Shown here: positions 27,598-37,021 of the stretch, piece by piece
Layout of the letters: each line of letters starts with the position of its first letter
Position numbering within the stretch: the first letter of the stretch is position 1
Source: CAYRHJ01 sp964424105
GTDB lineage: Bacteria; Planctomycetota; Phycisphaerae; UBA1845
DNA: 64,000 bases
Reading direction: 5' to 3'
Assembly (NCBI GenBank): GCA_964424105.1
Contig: CAYRHJ010000013.1
Coordinates: 127,008 to 191,007 of the forward strand
Position numbers and translations under genes: made by a program
Notes under the pieces: model-generated
The model's input: only the letters and a program-made list of their open reading frames with translations
The model's database searches: none
What the model was told of the DNA's origin: nothing

Positions 27598-29418
27598 GTG
27601 CCGTCGACCGTCTTGAATCGCCTGGGCCTGTTGATCTGGCGGCTGATTCCGGCCAACCCGATCCTGGTGCGCGTGGTGTACGGGGCATCGCGGCGGGTGC
27701 GACATTTGTGGATTCGGTTTGCCTACCTGGTCTTTCTGCTTCTGGTCACGCTGTTTTTTGTTGTTTCCGGACCGGGATCGGGCGGGGCTTCGCTGGCGGA
27801 TTTGGCCAAGAACGCATCATCGATGTTCAAGATCGCGTCCATCGCGCAGCTCGCGCTGATGTGTTTTTTGTCGCCGGTGTTCGCGGCTGGCGCCATCACG
27901 CAAGAACGAGACGCCCAGACGTTTAACATCCTGCTCGCTACACCATTGTCCAACGCCCAGATCGTACTGGGATCGCTGATGAGCCGGCTCTACTTCGTGC
28001 TGATGCTGCTTTTGTCCGGGCTTCCGATTTTTCTGATCATGATGATCTATGGCGGGATCACGTTCGGGCAGATCGTGGAATCGTTTGCCATTGCGGCTGC
28101 TACGGCGATTATCACGGGATCGTTGGCCATCTGCGTCAGCATGATTCGAGTGGGTACGCGCCGGACGATCCTTTCATTCTACGTGGCCATTGGATTTTAC
28201 CTGATCAGCGTGTATGCGTTGGGAAAGTGGGACGGAACCTGGATGGCGGAGGCGCCGCCGGGAATCGATGAACGGCAGTTAAGTTGGTTGGCGCCGATTC
28301 ATCCGTTTCTCGCGTTGGATGTGGCGCTGAACCGAGTTTCCGCGCCCGACATCGACGTGTTGGGCGGGCGAAGCGGTTTGACCAAGTTTGTGATGGCCTA
28401 TCCCCATCGTGCGTACGTCTTCATCACGCTGCTCGCGTCCGCCCTGATGACCCTGTTGGCCATGTTTTTCGTTCGGCAACCCAAGGAAGGCGAGCCGGGC
28501 ATCTGGGCTTCGCTCGTCGCAAAGGTGAGCCGAGGGGCGGTCGGCGAGCGTAGTCGCAAGCCTCGCCATGTGTGGAACAATCCCGTAGCTTGGCGGGAGG
28601 CGACGTTTCGAGCGTCCGCAGCCACGCGTGGCTTTTTGAATTTCGCGTTGCTTGGCGGGGGGTTGGTAACGGCCATCGTCTTGGTCGTGAATCATATGCA
28701 GACGGGTGACGTATCTGAAACCCGCGAGTGGCTGTCCGCGGTGGTGACGACGGAGTTGTTTCTGATTCTGTTGGCTGCGACGAATACGGCGGCTACGGCG
28801 ATGACCAAGGACAAGGAATCCGCGGCGATGGACCTGCTTTTGACCACGCCGCTGACCAGTCGGTATATCGTGTGGGGGAAATTTCGGGGTCTGGTGACGT
28901 TTACGATCCCGCTGATCGCCATCCCCACGCTGACGGTGCTCTTGCTGGGCATTCAGGGCCTGTTTTCCAAGGATGCGACGCCCGTGGTGCCGATTGAGGC
29001 GACGGTGGAAATCGCCGTTCTGATGACGGCCTATTCAGCCGCGGCCTGCATGTTTGGTCTGACGGTGTCGCTCCATAGCCGGCGTACGATCAAGGCGGTC
29101 ATGGTGAGTGTGGGCATTGTCATCATCGTTTGCTTGATTCTGACGCTGGTGGCCGATTCGATTTGCAAGGGCAACGGCGTGGGTGGCGCATTCGCCGCAC
29201 CGTTTACGCCTTTCACGGCGATTCGCGTTCTGACCAGTCCGGAAATGCTGTTCGATGCCGTCAGCGATCTCAACGCGCAGTTCGATCGCATGCGCGTATC
29301 ATTGGCGGTCGGCAGCGCCGTGGCCGTCGTGATTTATGTTGCGGCTGTGGCTGCGGGATATCGATCGGTCGTTCGAAATTTCGACATGGTCATGCGGAAG
29401 CAATCCGGGCTGATGTGA
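27598..29418 (+). CDS. ABC-2 type transporter permease
   Basis: 606 residues with about twelve hydrophobic helices in two halves. The first half has LWIRFAYLVFLLLVTLFFVV, then ITQERDAQTFNILLATPLS; the second half repeats this with MTKDKESAAMDLLLTTPLTS. The 'ER...T..LLL.TPLS' element is the usual ABC-2 coupling motif, so this appears to be a duplicated permease in one chain. The start is GTG 27598. It follows the ATPase gene and precedes sppA. It is expected in the inner membrane, working with the ATPase and the large exported protein. Confidence 0.85.
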   Translation: MPSTVLNRLGLLIWRLIPANPILVRVVYGASRRVRHLWIRFAYLVFLLLVTLFFVVSGPGSGGASLADLAKNASSMFKIASIAQLALMCFLSPVFAAGAITQERDAQTFNILLATPLSNAQIVLGSLMSRLYFVLMLLLSGLPIFLIMMIYGGITFGQIVESFAIAAATAIITGSLAICVSMIRVGTRRTILSFYVAIGFYLISVYALGKWDGTWMAEAPPGIDERQLSWLAPIHPFLALDVALNRVSAPDIDVLGGRSGLTKFVMAYPHRAYVFITLLASALMTLLAMFFVRQPKEGEPGIWASLVAKVSRGAVGERSRKPRHVWNNPVAWREATFRASAATRGFLNFALLGGGLVTAIVLVVNHMQTGDVSETREWLSAVVTTELFLILLAATNTAATAMTKDKESAAMDLLLTTPLTSRYIVWGKFRGLVTFTIPLIAIPTLTVLLLGIQGLFSKDATPVVPIEATVEIAVLMTAYSAAACMFGLTVSLHSRRTIKAVMVSVGIVIIVCLILTLVADSICKGNGVGGAFAAPFTPFTAIRVLTSPEMLFDAVSDLNAQFDRMRVSLAVGSAVAVVIYVAAVAAGYRSVVRNFDMVMRKQSGLM

Positions 29419-29474
29419 TATTTTTTGACGCGCCTCGGAAATCTCGATGTGCGAGTCCCAACAGGAGTATTTCG

Positions 29475-30482
29475 TTGAAACAACGATCGCGTCGCACACG
29501 CCTGTATTCAAGAACAGCCCTTTCCGTTTGGATTCTGACGGCGACGACGCTGCCATGGAGCGCGGGCTGCCTGCCGGACAGTTTTCAGATCACCCCGGTC
29601 TATTCCAAACCCGATTTGGTGGAACGATCGATGGAGGGCGCCGGATGGTGGACGCCCAAGATCGCGCTCATCGACATCGACGGGATTCTGGTCAACGACC
29701 GATCCTCCGCGGTGTTCGATGACGGTGAACATCCCATCAGCTTGCTCGTTGAAAAACTCGAAAAAGCCCGTGAAGACCCATTCGTCAAGGCCGTCATTTT
29801 GCGGATCAACTCGCCGGGCGGAACGGTCGTGGCCAGCGAGATGATGCACGACGAGATTTCGCGATTTCGCGAAGAAACCGGCAAGCCGGTCGTGGCTGTG
29901 ATGATGGACGTTGCCGCCAGCGGCGGCTATTACATCGCGTGCGCCTGCGACCACATCGTCGCCTATCCGTCCACGATAACCGGCAGCATCGGCGTCATCA
30001 TGCAATTGTTCGAGGTCACGGGGACGATGGCGAAGCTGGGCGTCACGGCCCATACGCTGGCCAGCGGTGAATTCAAATCCGCCGGTTCCCCGTTCGAAAG
30101 ACTGTCCGCGGAGCGGCAAGCCATTTTCGAAAACATCATCAACGACATGTATGAACGATTTGTCAACGCCGTCATCACCGGTCGACCGAGGCTGTCGCCG
30201 GATCAAGTTCGCTCGCTCGCGGACGGACGCATTTACACGGCCACGCAAGCGATGCAGGCCGGCTTGATTGACGAGATATCGACCCTGCGTCATACCGTCG
30301 AATCCATTCGGTCGCAGCTAGACCTGCGCGATGTTCGCGTGGTCAGGTACAGCCGATCGACCGGGCATGATCCAAACATCTACGCGAGATCATCAACGTA
30401 CCCCGGAACGGTCGTGAATCTGCACCTGCCCCGTTGGCTGGACCGCGGCCAGGCTCGTTTCATGTATTTGTGGGTGCCGTAA
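29475..30482 (+). CDS. sppA: S49 family signal peptide peptidase (SppA-like)
   Basis: 335 residues from TTG 29475, chosen because AGGAG lies 7 bases upstream; the frame is open further back, but that part reads through the permease gene. An N-terminal signal with a cysteine at its end (TLPWSAGC) suggests a membrane- or lipid-anchored protein. The Ser-Lys dyad is visible: Ser in DVAASGGYYIA (near residue 149) and Lys in ASGEFKSAGSPF (near 200). One protease domain only, as in the shorter SppA type. It degrades leftover signal peptides or acts in envelope quality control. The gene follows the ABC permease by 56 bases. Confidence 0.88.
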   Translation: MKQRSRRTRLYSRTALSVWILTATTLPWSAGCLPDSFQITPVYSKPDLVERSMEGAGWWTPKIALIDIDGILVNDRSSAVFDDGEHPISLLVEKLEKAREDPFVKAVILRINSPGGTVVASEMMHDEISRFREETGKPVVAVMMDVAASGGYYIACACDHIVAYPSTITGSIGVIMQLFEVTGTMAKLGVTAHTLASGEFKSAGSPFERLSAERQAIFENIINDMYERFVNAVITGRPRLSPDQVRSLADGRIYTATQAMQAGLIDEISTLRHTVESIRSQLDLRDVRVVRYSRSTGHDPNIYARSSTYPGTVVNLHLPRWLDRGQARFMYLWVP

Positions 30483-30556
30483 TGGGCGGCTGGCGAGGTG
30501 GAAGGAACGGTGAATGGAACGGTGGATCGAGTGGTGAACCGAACGGTGAATCGGGG

Positions 30557-30832
30557 TTACTGCAACAGTTCCGCCAATTTGGGTTCCATCAAGACTTGAT
30601 CCGTGGGCACCATGGTGATGACGTCCCAGGGACAGACTTGGGCACACAATTTGCAGCCGATGCACACCACCAAATCGATCGTGCAGATGCCCATGGCATA
30701 GCCGGGATGGCGCGGGTCCGATATTTTATCGATGCAGTCCACCGGGCACACCGTCACGCACGCATCACATCCGGTGCACAAATCCTCGTCCAATATCGCG
30801 AGCTGCTTGGGAAGCTTTTTCTTCTTGGCCAT
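30557..30832 (-). CDS. Two-cluster 4Fe-4S ferredoxin
   Basis: 91 residues from ATG 30832 (MAKKKKLPKQLAILDEDLCT). Two complete cluster motifs C-x2-C-x2-C-x3-CP are present: CTGCDACVTVCP and CIGCKLCAQVCP. It is a small soluble electron carrier, and the spacing between motifs is like RnfB or polyferredoxin-type proteins. It is transcribed away from the Memo-family gene. An 11-13 base tandem repeat around GAACGGTGAATGG fills the gap between its stop and that of sppA (30483-30556). Confidence 0.9.
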   Translation of the reverse strand: MAKKKKLPKQLAILDEDLCTGCDACVTVCPVDCIDKISDPRHPGYAMGICTIDLVVCIGCKLCAQVCPWDVITMVPTDQVLMEPKLAELLQ

Positions 30833-31072
30833 GCTGACGTCGTCCCCTGCCGCAATAGACTTCGTTTCGTTGATTCTGACAGAATACCGACCCGGCGTTA
30901 GTATAGATCGGTGGGTGGCTGCTGACAACGATTCAGATTTGGAACACCCAACTTTTCGATCGGCCCGCAGAAGACTCGATTCACGCTGGTTCGCCGATTG
31001 AGAATGAAGTATGCTCCCGTCGGAGTGCCGACCCGGAGACGACAAACACATGAAACGGGAGTGCCGCACTTG

Positions 31073-31954
31073 ATGATTCGCGAGGCGGCGGTGGCTGGTT
31101 CGTTCTATCCAGAATCGCCTGCCGACTGCGCCCGGGCCGCCGACGATTGTTTTGAACTGGCCGGTAAACCCCTAACGATCGACGCCCGCATCGTCGGTGG
31201 GGTCGTCCCACACGCCGGATGGTCTTGCAGCGGAATGGTGTCAGCCACGGTGTTTGGCAACATCGCCGCCCAGCGAAAACCTGAAACGATTGTATTTTTC
31301 GGAGCCGTACACCGTCCGACGCGTACGCCCGCTGCCCTGTTTCCCGGCGGCTGCTGGCGCTCACCGTTGGGCACCATGGCGATCGATGGCCGATTGGCGG
31401 AGCGAGTGTTGAGCCATACGAATCTGATCGCGGATGATCCCTACGCCCACGACGATGAACATTCCATCGAAGTGCAAGTGCCCCTGCTTCAACGCCTGTG
31501 GCCCCAAGCCAAACTGCTCCCCATCATGGTCTTGCCTTCGCCTCAGGCAGTCGAAATCGGCGGCATCGTCGGCCAAACGTTGGCATCCTATCATTATGAC
31601 GCCGTCGTGCTGGCTTCATCCGATCTGACCCATTATGGAAGCCGATACGGTTTTACACCCCAGGGTCACGGTGCGACCGGACTGGAATGGGCCAAAAACG
31701 TCAATGACCGCGCCATCATCGATCGCATGTTGGAGATGGACGCGAATGAAATCGTCGCCGAAGCCCTGGAACACCGAAACGCGTGTGGCGGCGGTGCCAT
31801 CGCAGCGGCCATGTCCGCGGCGCGGACGTTGGGGGCTGATCGCGCTCAGCTTCTCCGGCATGTAACGAGCAGGGAGACCTTGCGCAGTGTGGATGATGAT
31901 CATGCGGTGGGCTATGCCGGCATCGTGTTCACGGCATCGCCGTCGTCGTCCTAG
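31073..31954 (+). CDS. Memo family protein (AmmeMemoRadiSam B-like)
   Basis: 293 residues from ATG 31073 (MIREAAVAGSFYPESP). The family, which includes human MEMO1 and the AmmeMemoRadiSam system protein B, has a metal site built from two His and one Cys. Here VVPHAGWSCSG, FGAVHRPT and ACGGGAIAA supply them. DDEHSIEVQVPLLQ and ASSDLTHYG are further family hallmarks. The partner AMMECR1 and radical-SAM proteins are not in the window. It is followed 24 bases later by serA, suggesting one transcript. Confidence 0.9.
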   Translation: MIREAAVAGSFYPESPADCARAADDCFELAGKPLTIDARIVGGVVPHAGWSCSGMVSATVFGNIAAQRKPETIVFFGAVHRPTRTPAALFPGGCWRSPLGTMAIDGRLAERVLSHTNLIADDPYAHDDEHSIEVQVPLLQRLWPQAKLLPIMVLPSPQAVEIGGIVGQTLASYHYDAVVLASSDLTHYGSRYGFTPQGHGATGLEWAKNVNDRAIIDRMLEMDANEIVAEALEHRNACGGGAIAAAMSAARTLGADRAQLLRHVTSRETLRSVDDDHAVGYAGIVFTASPSSS

Positions 31955-31978
31955 TCCGAACGCGGATCGAACCGAGGC

Positions 31979-33574
31979 ATGATTCGAATTCTGGTGGCTG
32001 ACAAGCTGGCGCCGCAAGTCCTTGATCAACTTCGATCGATGGAAGGCGTGCAGGTTGACAACCGACCGGGGTTGCAGCCGGACGAATTGTCGCGGGCCAT
32101 GTCCGAATCGGACGGCATGATCATTCGCTCCGGCGTGACCATCACGGGCGACATGCTGGTCCATCCGGGCAGGCTTCGCGCTATCGCCCGCGCCGGCGTC
32201 GGCGTGGACAATGTCGATCTCGACGCAGCCACCAACGCCGGTGTGCTCGTTCTGAACACGCCCGAAGCGAACACGGTGTCCACGGCCGAACATACCCTGG
32301 CGCTTTTGTTTGCGGTCATGCGACATATTCCCGCTGCCCACACCCATGTGTGCGACGGGCGGTGGGAGCGCTCCGCGTTCATGGGCCGGCAGCTCAATGG
32401 CAAGACGTTGGGTGTGATTGGAATGGGTCGCGTGGGACAGGCCGTCGCCAAGCGGGCGGCCGGCTGTGGAATGCGGGTCATCGGTTTTGATCCGCTGGTC
32501 GGCGGGACATCCGTCCTCGACGGCGACGTCAAGTTATTCGGCTCGCTAAAAGACGTCCTGAATCAGGCCGACTGCATCACCCTGCACGCCAAGCTGACGG
32601 ATGATTCTCGGCACATGATTGGATCGGCCCAACTCGCCATGATGAAATCGACAGCCGTCATCGTGAATTGTGCACGCGGCGAACTGCTCGACGAACAAGC
32701 GTTGGCCGATGCGTTGAACCACGACCGCATTGCCGGCGCCGCCATCGATGTGTTTTCCAGCGAACCGCCCATCGGCAACCCGCTTCTGAAGGCGAAGAAC
32801 GTCGTCTTGACGCCGCATCTGGGCGCTTCCACAGCCGAGGCGCAATTGGCCGTCGCCGAGGAAGCCGCGCGCGTGCTGCTGGATTACCTGACCAAGGGCG
32901 AGATTCACTCGGCCGTGAACGTATCCGGAATCCCCGCGAGTCTGACCGACCACGATCGCGCGTACGTCGATCTCTGTCGTCGGATGGGGGCGATCCTTTC
33001 GCCGTGGTGTGCGTCAGGTTTGGATCGACTGGAATTCACCACCCATGGCCAGGGGCTTCAAAACTTGTGTCAGACGCTGACGTGGCAGTGCGTGACCGAT
33101 CTGTTGAGTCGCTATATGGACACGCGGCTGAATCTGGTCAACGCCCCCACGGTTGCAAAACAGCGCGGCATCACCGTTGATTCAAGATCACACGCGTCGT
33201 CCAGCCAACCCATGGAAACGGTGTTGGCCCGCATTCACACCCGCGAAGGTCAACACGAGATCGAGGGCACGGTTTCGCAGGACGGCCGGCCTAGAATCCT
33301 GTCGATCGACCAGTATAGAATGGAAATGGTCCCGGAACGTGTGCTGGTGTTGATTTTCAACGATGACCGCCCCGGCGTCGTTGGTCTGGTGGGTACCGTC
33401 ATGGGACAGCACAACGTCAACATCGCGGACATGACCTTGTCCCGCCGGGATCGTACGGCGCTCATGCTGGCCAAGCTGGATCAAGAACCCGACGAAAGCG
33501 TGCTCGAACAACTGCGCGCCGCGGAACCCATTCTTTCCATTCGAACCGTTCTATTGCCGCCACTTGAGACCTAG
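31979..33574 (+). CDS. serA: D-3-phosphoglycerate dehydrogenase
   Basis: 531 residues, the long type with an intervening and an ACT domain. It makes 3-phosphohydroxypyruvate, the first step of serine synthesis. NAD binding is at GVIGMGRVGQAVAKR (about 145-160). The catalytic Arg is in NCARGELLDE and the catalytic His in LTPHLGAST. The C-terminal ACT domain (LVLIFNDDRPGVVGLVG, about 455-530) is the usual serine-sensing module, so feedback inhibition is plausible. It sits between the Memo-family gene and a ROK kinase gene with short gaps. Confidence 0.95.
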   Translation: MIRILVADKLAPQVLDQLRSMEGVQVDNRPGLQPDELSRAMSESDGMIIRSGVTITGDMLVHPGRLRAIARAGVGVDNVDLDAATNAGVLVLNTPEANTVSTAEHTLALLFAVMRHIPAAHTHVCDGRWERSAFMGRQLNGKTLGVIGMGRVGQAVAKRAAGCGMRVIGFDPLVGGTSVLDGDVKLFGSLKDVLNQADCITLHAKLTDDSRHMIGSAQLAMMKSTAVIVNCARGELLDEQALADALNHDRIAGAAIDVFSSEPPIGNPLLKAKNVVLTPHLGASTAEAQLAVAEEAARVLLDYLTKGEIHSAVNVSGIPASLTDHDRAYVDLCRRMGAILSPWCASGLDRLEFTTHGQGLQNLCQTLTWQCVTDLLSRYMDTRLNLVNAPTVAKQRGITVDSRSHASSSQPMETVLARIHTREGQHEIEGTVSQDGRPRILSIDQYRMEMVPERVLVLIFNDDRPGVVGLVGTVMGQHNVNIADMTLSRRDRTALMLAKLDQEPDESVLEQLRAAEPILSIRTVLLPPLET

Positions 33575-33586
33575 AGACGCGCTCGC

Positions 33587-34534
33587 ATGTCACAGCCTAT
33601 GACCATCGGAATCGACCTGGGCGGGACGGAAATCAAGTACGGCTTGGTGGACGTACGGCAGCAGATTATCCAGGAACGATCCCGGCCAACCAACGTCGAT
33701 CAAGGCCCCGAACGTGTCATTGCCAACCTGGTCGAGGTTGGGCGCGAGTTGATGGAATTCGGTGACGTCGTCGCCGTGGGCATTGGGTCGCCAGGCCCGC
33801 TAAGCCCCACATCGGGAATCATCTATCGATCGGCCAACCTTCCCGGATGGGAAAACGTTCCGCTGCGTGATCGTGTTTCCGAAGCGCTCCGTCGACCGGT
33901 CGCCATGGACAACGACGCCAACGTCGCCGCGTACGGTGAATACAAATGCGGGGGCGGCGCATCGGATGACATGGTGTTGATCACGCTGGGAACGGGAGTC
34001 GGCACCGGCGCCATCGTCAACGGCGAAATCCTGCATGGCCACTTCGAAAACGCATCGGAATGGGGGCACATGATCGTCGCAGTCGATGGCCGGGCCTGCA
34101 ACTGCGGACAGCGTGGGTGCCTGGAATCGTTTGCCTCCGCCACCGGCATTACCAAACAAATATCCGAGGCGATTCAAGCCGGCGAACGCACGTCTCTGGC
34201 CGACGTGTGGACGCGCAAGAACTCGATCAGCACCGAAGACGTCACGGCGGCGGTGCAGGCCGGTGACATCCTCGCCAACCGCGTCTGGAAGATCGTTTGC
34301 ACCTATTTAGCCGTCGCCTGCGTCAACATGCAGCACGCATTGAACCCCGCCCGGATCGTCTTGGGAGGGGGAATGGCCGCCTCGGGCAGCCTGCTGTTGG
34401 AACCCGTGCGATCCGAATTCCGGCGATTGACCTGGAAGCACGATGACGCCCCCGTCATCTCCCTCGCACGATTGGGTAACAAAGCCGGCTTGCTCGGCGC
34501 CGCCATGCTCGCCCGGCAGGCAGTCGATTCATGA
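33587..34534 (+). CDS. ROK family sugar kinase (glucokinase-like)
   Basis: 315 residues. IGIDLGGTEIKYGLVD opens the ASKHA fold. The ROK zinc motif CNCGQRGCLE lies near residue 165, and VLITLGTGVGTGAIVNGEIL is the second phosphate loop. Glucose is the most common substrate for this subgroup, but sugar specificity cannot be read from sequence. It starts 12 bases after serA, so it is likely the last gene of a Memo-serA-ROK unit. Confidence 0.88.
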   Translation: MSQPMTIGIDLGGTEIKYGLVDVRQQIIQERSRPTNVDQGPERVIANLVEVGRELMEFGDVVAVGIGSPGPLSPTSGIIYRSANLPGWENVPLRDRVSEALRRPVAMDNDANVAAYGEYKCGGGASDDMVLITLGTGVGTGAIVNGEILHGHFENASEWGHMIVAVDGRACNCGQRGCLESFASATGITKQISEAIQAGERTSLADVWTRKNSISTEDVTAAVQAGDILANRVWKIVCTYLAVACVNMQHALNPARIVLGGGMAASGSLLLEPVRSEFRRLTWKHDDAPVISLARLGNKAGLLGAAMLARQAVDS

Positions 34535-34928
34535 CCAATTGCGAAGAAAGAATAGACATGTCTGAAAGCTCATATGAATTAGTAGTACAACGCTATGAAG
34601 CTTTGGAGCGACACCCGATTAACGGGTCCTCCTGGGGTTTCGTAGCCCCCATTGGACTGACTGAAGCGTCCATTGAACTGACTGAATCATCCATTGCCCC
34701 GCGGGAGCAACGGATGGTAGCTACGTGTTAAGTCCGCCGCAGGCGGACGAAACCCGCGGATGGCCATGACCCATCATTCTGCCCGCCTGGCAGGGGCGGA
34801 GGGCCTTCGCGAACTCGGATTCTAGCGTTGTAGAACTAAACGGTTCACGGCAAATGTACGATTCTGTCATATCGGGCCTTGCGCGACGGAGGCTGACGGG
34901 GCGGATCGGGCGAGGTATAATCTTCAAC
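34535..34928. other. Gap with short repeats and a perfect hairpin
   Basis: A 66-codon frame begins at 34531, overlapping the ROK gene stop by 4 bases, but it runs into a short tandem repeat (ATTGGACTGACTGAA, ATTGAACTGACTGAA) and looks unlike a known protein, so it is not called. A hairpin GTCCGCC-GCA-GGCGGAC lies near 34733-34749, without a T-run. Confidence 0.45.
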
Positions 34929-35762
34929 ATGCGGGCGATCGTTCTTTTCATCACAGCCAGTCTAGGAGCCATGGCCCTTGCGCAAAGCGCCCCGGGCGTG
35001 AACGATCCCGCGCCGACCGATGTTCGCGAAAACACGTCCGATGCCCACCCCAACACGACCGTTCCCGTCGGACAAGACGACGATATTTATCGGCTGATTC
35101 GTGAATTGGGCAGTTCCGATTTCGTAACCCGCGAAGCCGCCGATGACGCACTCCGGGAAATCGGTCTGCCCGCCATCGATCAATTGGCCTGGACCTGGCA
35201 GAACACGGACGATTTCGAGATTCGCATTCGCATTCAACGAATCGCGGAACGCATCTTTTTTTGGGATCGCGTGGTCGGCGAAAACGGATTCCTGGGAATT
35301 CAACATCGTGCCTATTTTCCCAACGCGGCCGACCCGCGCGTCGAACCCGGTAAGGCGGCCTTTGAAATTCAGCAAGTCATTCCCGGCACCGCCGCCGCCT
35401 CCGCCGGTTTGCAAGCCAACGACCTGATCGTCTCCCTCAACGGCTTGAAACTCGACGAGGGTGCCAGTCCGCAGGACTTTGCCGAGCTGATTCGCCACCG
35501 CAAGCCCGGCGCTTTGCTGCAAGTGGAGCTCTATCGCGGAAACCGATACATCGAAATCAACGTCAAAATCGGTCATCGACCTCTGCGACATTACGGGGGT
35601 GCTGCCTCACCCGAATTGAATCGCCAAATGCAGGCGGCGGTGGGCGAGTTCCCCGAATGGTGGACGTCACGGTTCGGAGAGCTGCCCGCATCCTATCGCG
35701 ATCTGCCAAGCCCGGAGCAACCGCTCTTCCTGAACTTGCCATCGGAGATTCCAGATCGATAA
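34929..35762 (+). CDS. Exported HEAT-like/PDZ domain protein
   Basis: 277 residues from ATG 34929 (MRAIVLFITASLGAMALAQS), a good signal peptide; the open frame starts earlier, at 34854. Residues about 45-90 (LIRELGSSDFVTREAADDAL) form a HEAT-like helical unit. Residues about 115-215 form a PDZ domain (GFLGIQHR, then GLQANDLIVSLNGLKL). There is no protease domain, so it is probably a periplasmic scaffold or protease partner. It is followed 12 bases later by a CAAX-type membrane protease gene, suggesting a shared job. Confidence 0.75.
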   Translation: MRAIVLFITASLGAMALAQSAPGVNDPAPTDVRENTSDAHPNTTVPVGQDDDIYRLIRELGSSDFVTREAADDALREIGLPAIDQLAWTWQNTDDFEIRIRIQRIAERIFFWDRVVGENGFLGIQHRAYFPNAADPRVEPGKAAFEIQQVIPGTAAASAGLQANDLIVSLNGLKLDEGASPQDFAELIRHRKPGALLQVELYRGNRYIEINVKIGHRPLRHYGGAASPELNRQMQAAVGEFPEWWTSRFGELPASYRDLPSPEQPLFLNLPSEIPDR

Positions 35763-35774
35763 TCGCCATCGCAC

Positions 35775-36575
35775 GTGAATGACGATCGATCCCAACCTAC
35801 CGAGTCACCACCCGAGTTGACCCATGCGCACCACGGACGCGGATTGCTGGCCCGGGCCATACGACGCTACCCCGAACTGCCCTACGTCGCACCGTTCTTC
35901 GTTTACCTGATATGTGTCGCCGCCGAAGGTTGGATCAGCGACCCTTTCTACCGGCTGCACTCCTACGCCCTGCGAAGCATCATCGGGCTTGTCGTCGCCA
36001 TCGTTTTTTGGAAGCACTTTCCGCCGTTTGGCCGCCTGCACCCGCTCAAGTGCATCGTATTCGGCCTCTCCGTCGCCTATGGCTGGGTCATCATCCACCG
36101 CATGGTGGCCGGGCAATACGTGGACGGTGCGTGGTTGACGACGCGCCAAGCCTGGTATTTTCAGCCCATAGGTCACGACGCCGACCCATCGGATTATTTC
36201 GATCCCCGCGCGGTCTACGGATCGGGCGTGATGTATTGGATGTTCTTGGTTGTTCGCATCGCCGGCGCTTCAATCACCGTGCCCATCGTCGAGGAGCTGT
36301 TCTGGCGAGCGTTTCTGCTCCGTGCGCTGATCGACTGGGAAGCGTTCGACCGCGTGCCGTTGGCGCGGTTCACCTGGAAATCGTTCCTGATCTGCTCGCT
36401 TCTTTCCGCCGCGGAACATCCGCAGTGGGAGGTGGGAATCCTCTGCTGGATGGTGTACAATGGTTTGTTCTATTGGACCCGGAGCCTGCTCTGTCTCATC
36501 GTCACCCATGGCATCACCAATTTCGCGCTCTACGCACACGTAGCCGTGCATCGCGATTGGGTTTTCTGGTCCTGA
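35775..36575 (+). CDS. CAAX prenyl protease-related (CPBP) membrane protease
   Basis: 266 residues with about six membrane helices. The glutamic-type intramembrane protease motifs are present: PIVEELFWRAFLLR (EExxxR, near 172-185), AAEHPQWEVG (His, near 215) and VTHGITNFAL (near 240). This arrangement fits the CAAX-related subgroup often linked with exosortase/PEP-CTERM systems; no exosortase or PEP-CTERM substrate is seen in this window. The start is GTG 35775. Co-transcription with the preceding PDZ protein is likely. Confidence 0.85.
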   Translation: MNDDRSQPTESPPELTHAHHGRGLLARAIRRYPELPYVAPFFVYLICVAAEGWISDPFYRLHSYALRSIIGLVVAIVFWKHFPPFGRLHPLKCIVFGLSVAYGWVIIHRMVAGQYVDGAWLTTRQAWYFQPIGHDADPSDYFDPRAVYGSGVMYWMFLVVRIAGASITVPIVEELFWRAFLLRALIDWEAFDRVPLARFTWKSFLICSLLSAAEHPQWEVGILCWMVYNGLFYWTRSLLCLIVTHGITNFALYAHVAVHRDWVFWS

Positions 36576-36725
36576 AAACATCTTGCGGAGAATGACGACC
36601 CTCCGGCCCAGCGCGTCGTATTGGTATTGCCCTATGGTGACGACGTCACTGCTGGCTTCGCCCTGGGTTTCGACCTTCACAAGGCGATTCCAGGCGTCGT
36701 AGGTGTATTTGTACGAGCCGTCGGG
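36576..36725 (-). pseudogene. RHS/YD-repeat fragment
   Basis: On the minus strand the frame reads PDGSYKYTYDAWNRLVKVET, then VTIGQYQYDALGRRVVI, which are standard YD repeats of an RHS-type protein. It begins and ends abruptly, with no start codon of its own. It borders the Cys-rich gene upstream and the CAAX protease gene downstream. It is a remnant, and another part of the same RHS gene seems to lie at 37022-37205. Confidence 0.75.
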
Positions 36726-36992
36726 TTAAGCGTCCTGGCATTCGTCAGTGAGTTCCACACAAGACTGATCGTCCCGGCACGGGTTTACACCTGAAGAGCA
36801 CCTGCATCCATCACACGTTTCGGTTCCATTGCAGTACTGCCCGTCGTCGCAGTCAACATCAGCAGTGCAGGAGACGCAGATGATCAATGGTCTAGACCCC
36901 GAACACATCCCACAGCCCCACACGGAAAGAGCCAATGCGGTTGCGTTCGCGAAAACTAGAAACAACGCGAGATTCATAGGCGTCGACAGCAT
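36726..36992 (-). CDS. Small secreted Cys-rich protein
   Basis: 88 residues from ATG 36992, with AAAGGAA 6-7 bases upstream. A signal peptide (LALFLVFANATALALSVWG) is followed by a domain with a dozen cysteines: CVSCTADVDCDDGQYCNGTE then CDGCRCSSGVNPC and CVELTDEC. The pattern resembles the short Cys-rich repeats ('C..D.DCDDG.FCNG.ETC') of secreted proteins in myxobacteria and planctomycetes. Function unknown. It sits exactly between two pieces of an RHS gene. Confidence 0.6.
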   Translation of the reverse strand: MLSTPMNLALFLVFANATALALSVWGCGMCSGSRPLIICVSCTADVDCDDGQYCNGTETCDGCRCSSGVNPCRDDQSCVELTDECQDA

Positions 36993-37021
36993 GGCAATTC
37001 CTTTCCAAGGTGCATTCGCAA

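Noticed and set aside
34531..34731. 66-residue gene overlapping the ROK kinase stop
   Set aside because: The frame is dominated by a short tandem repeat and has no likeness to any family; the ATGA overlap could be chance.
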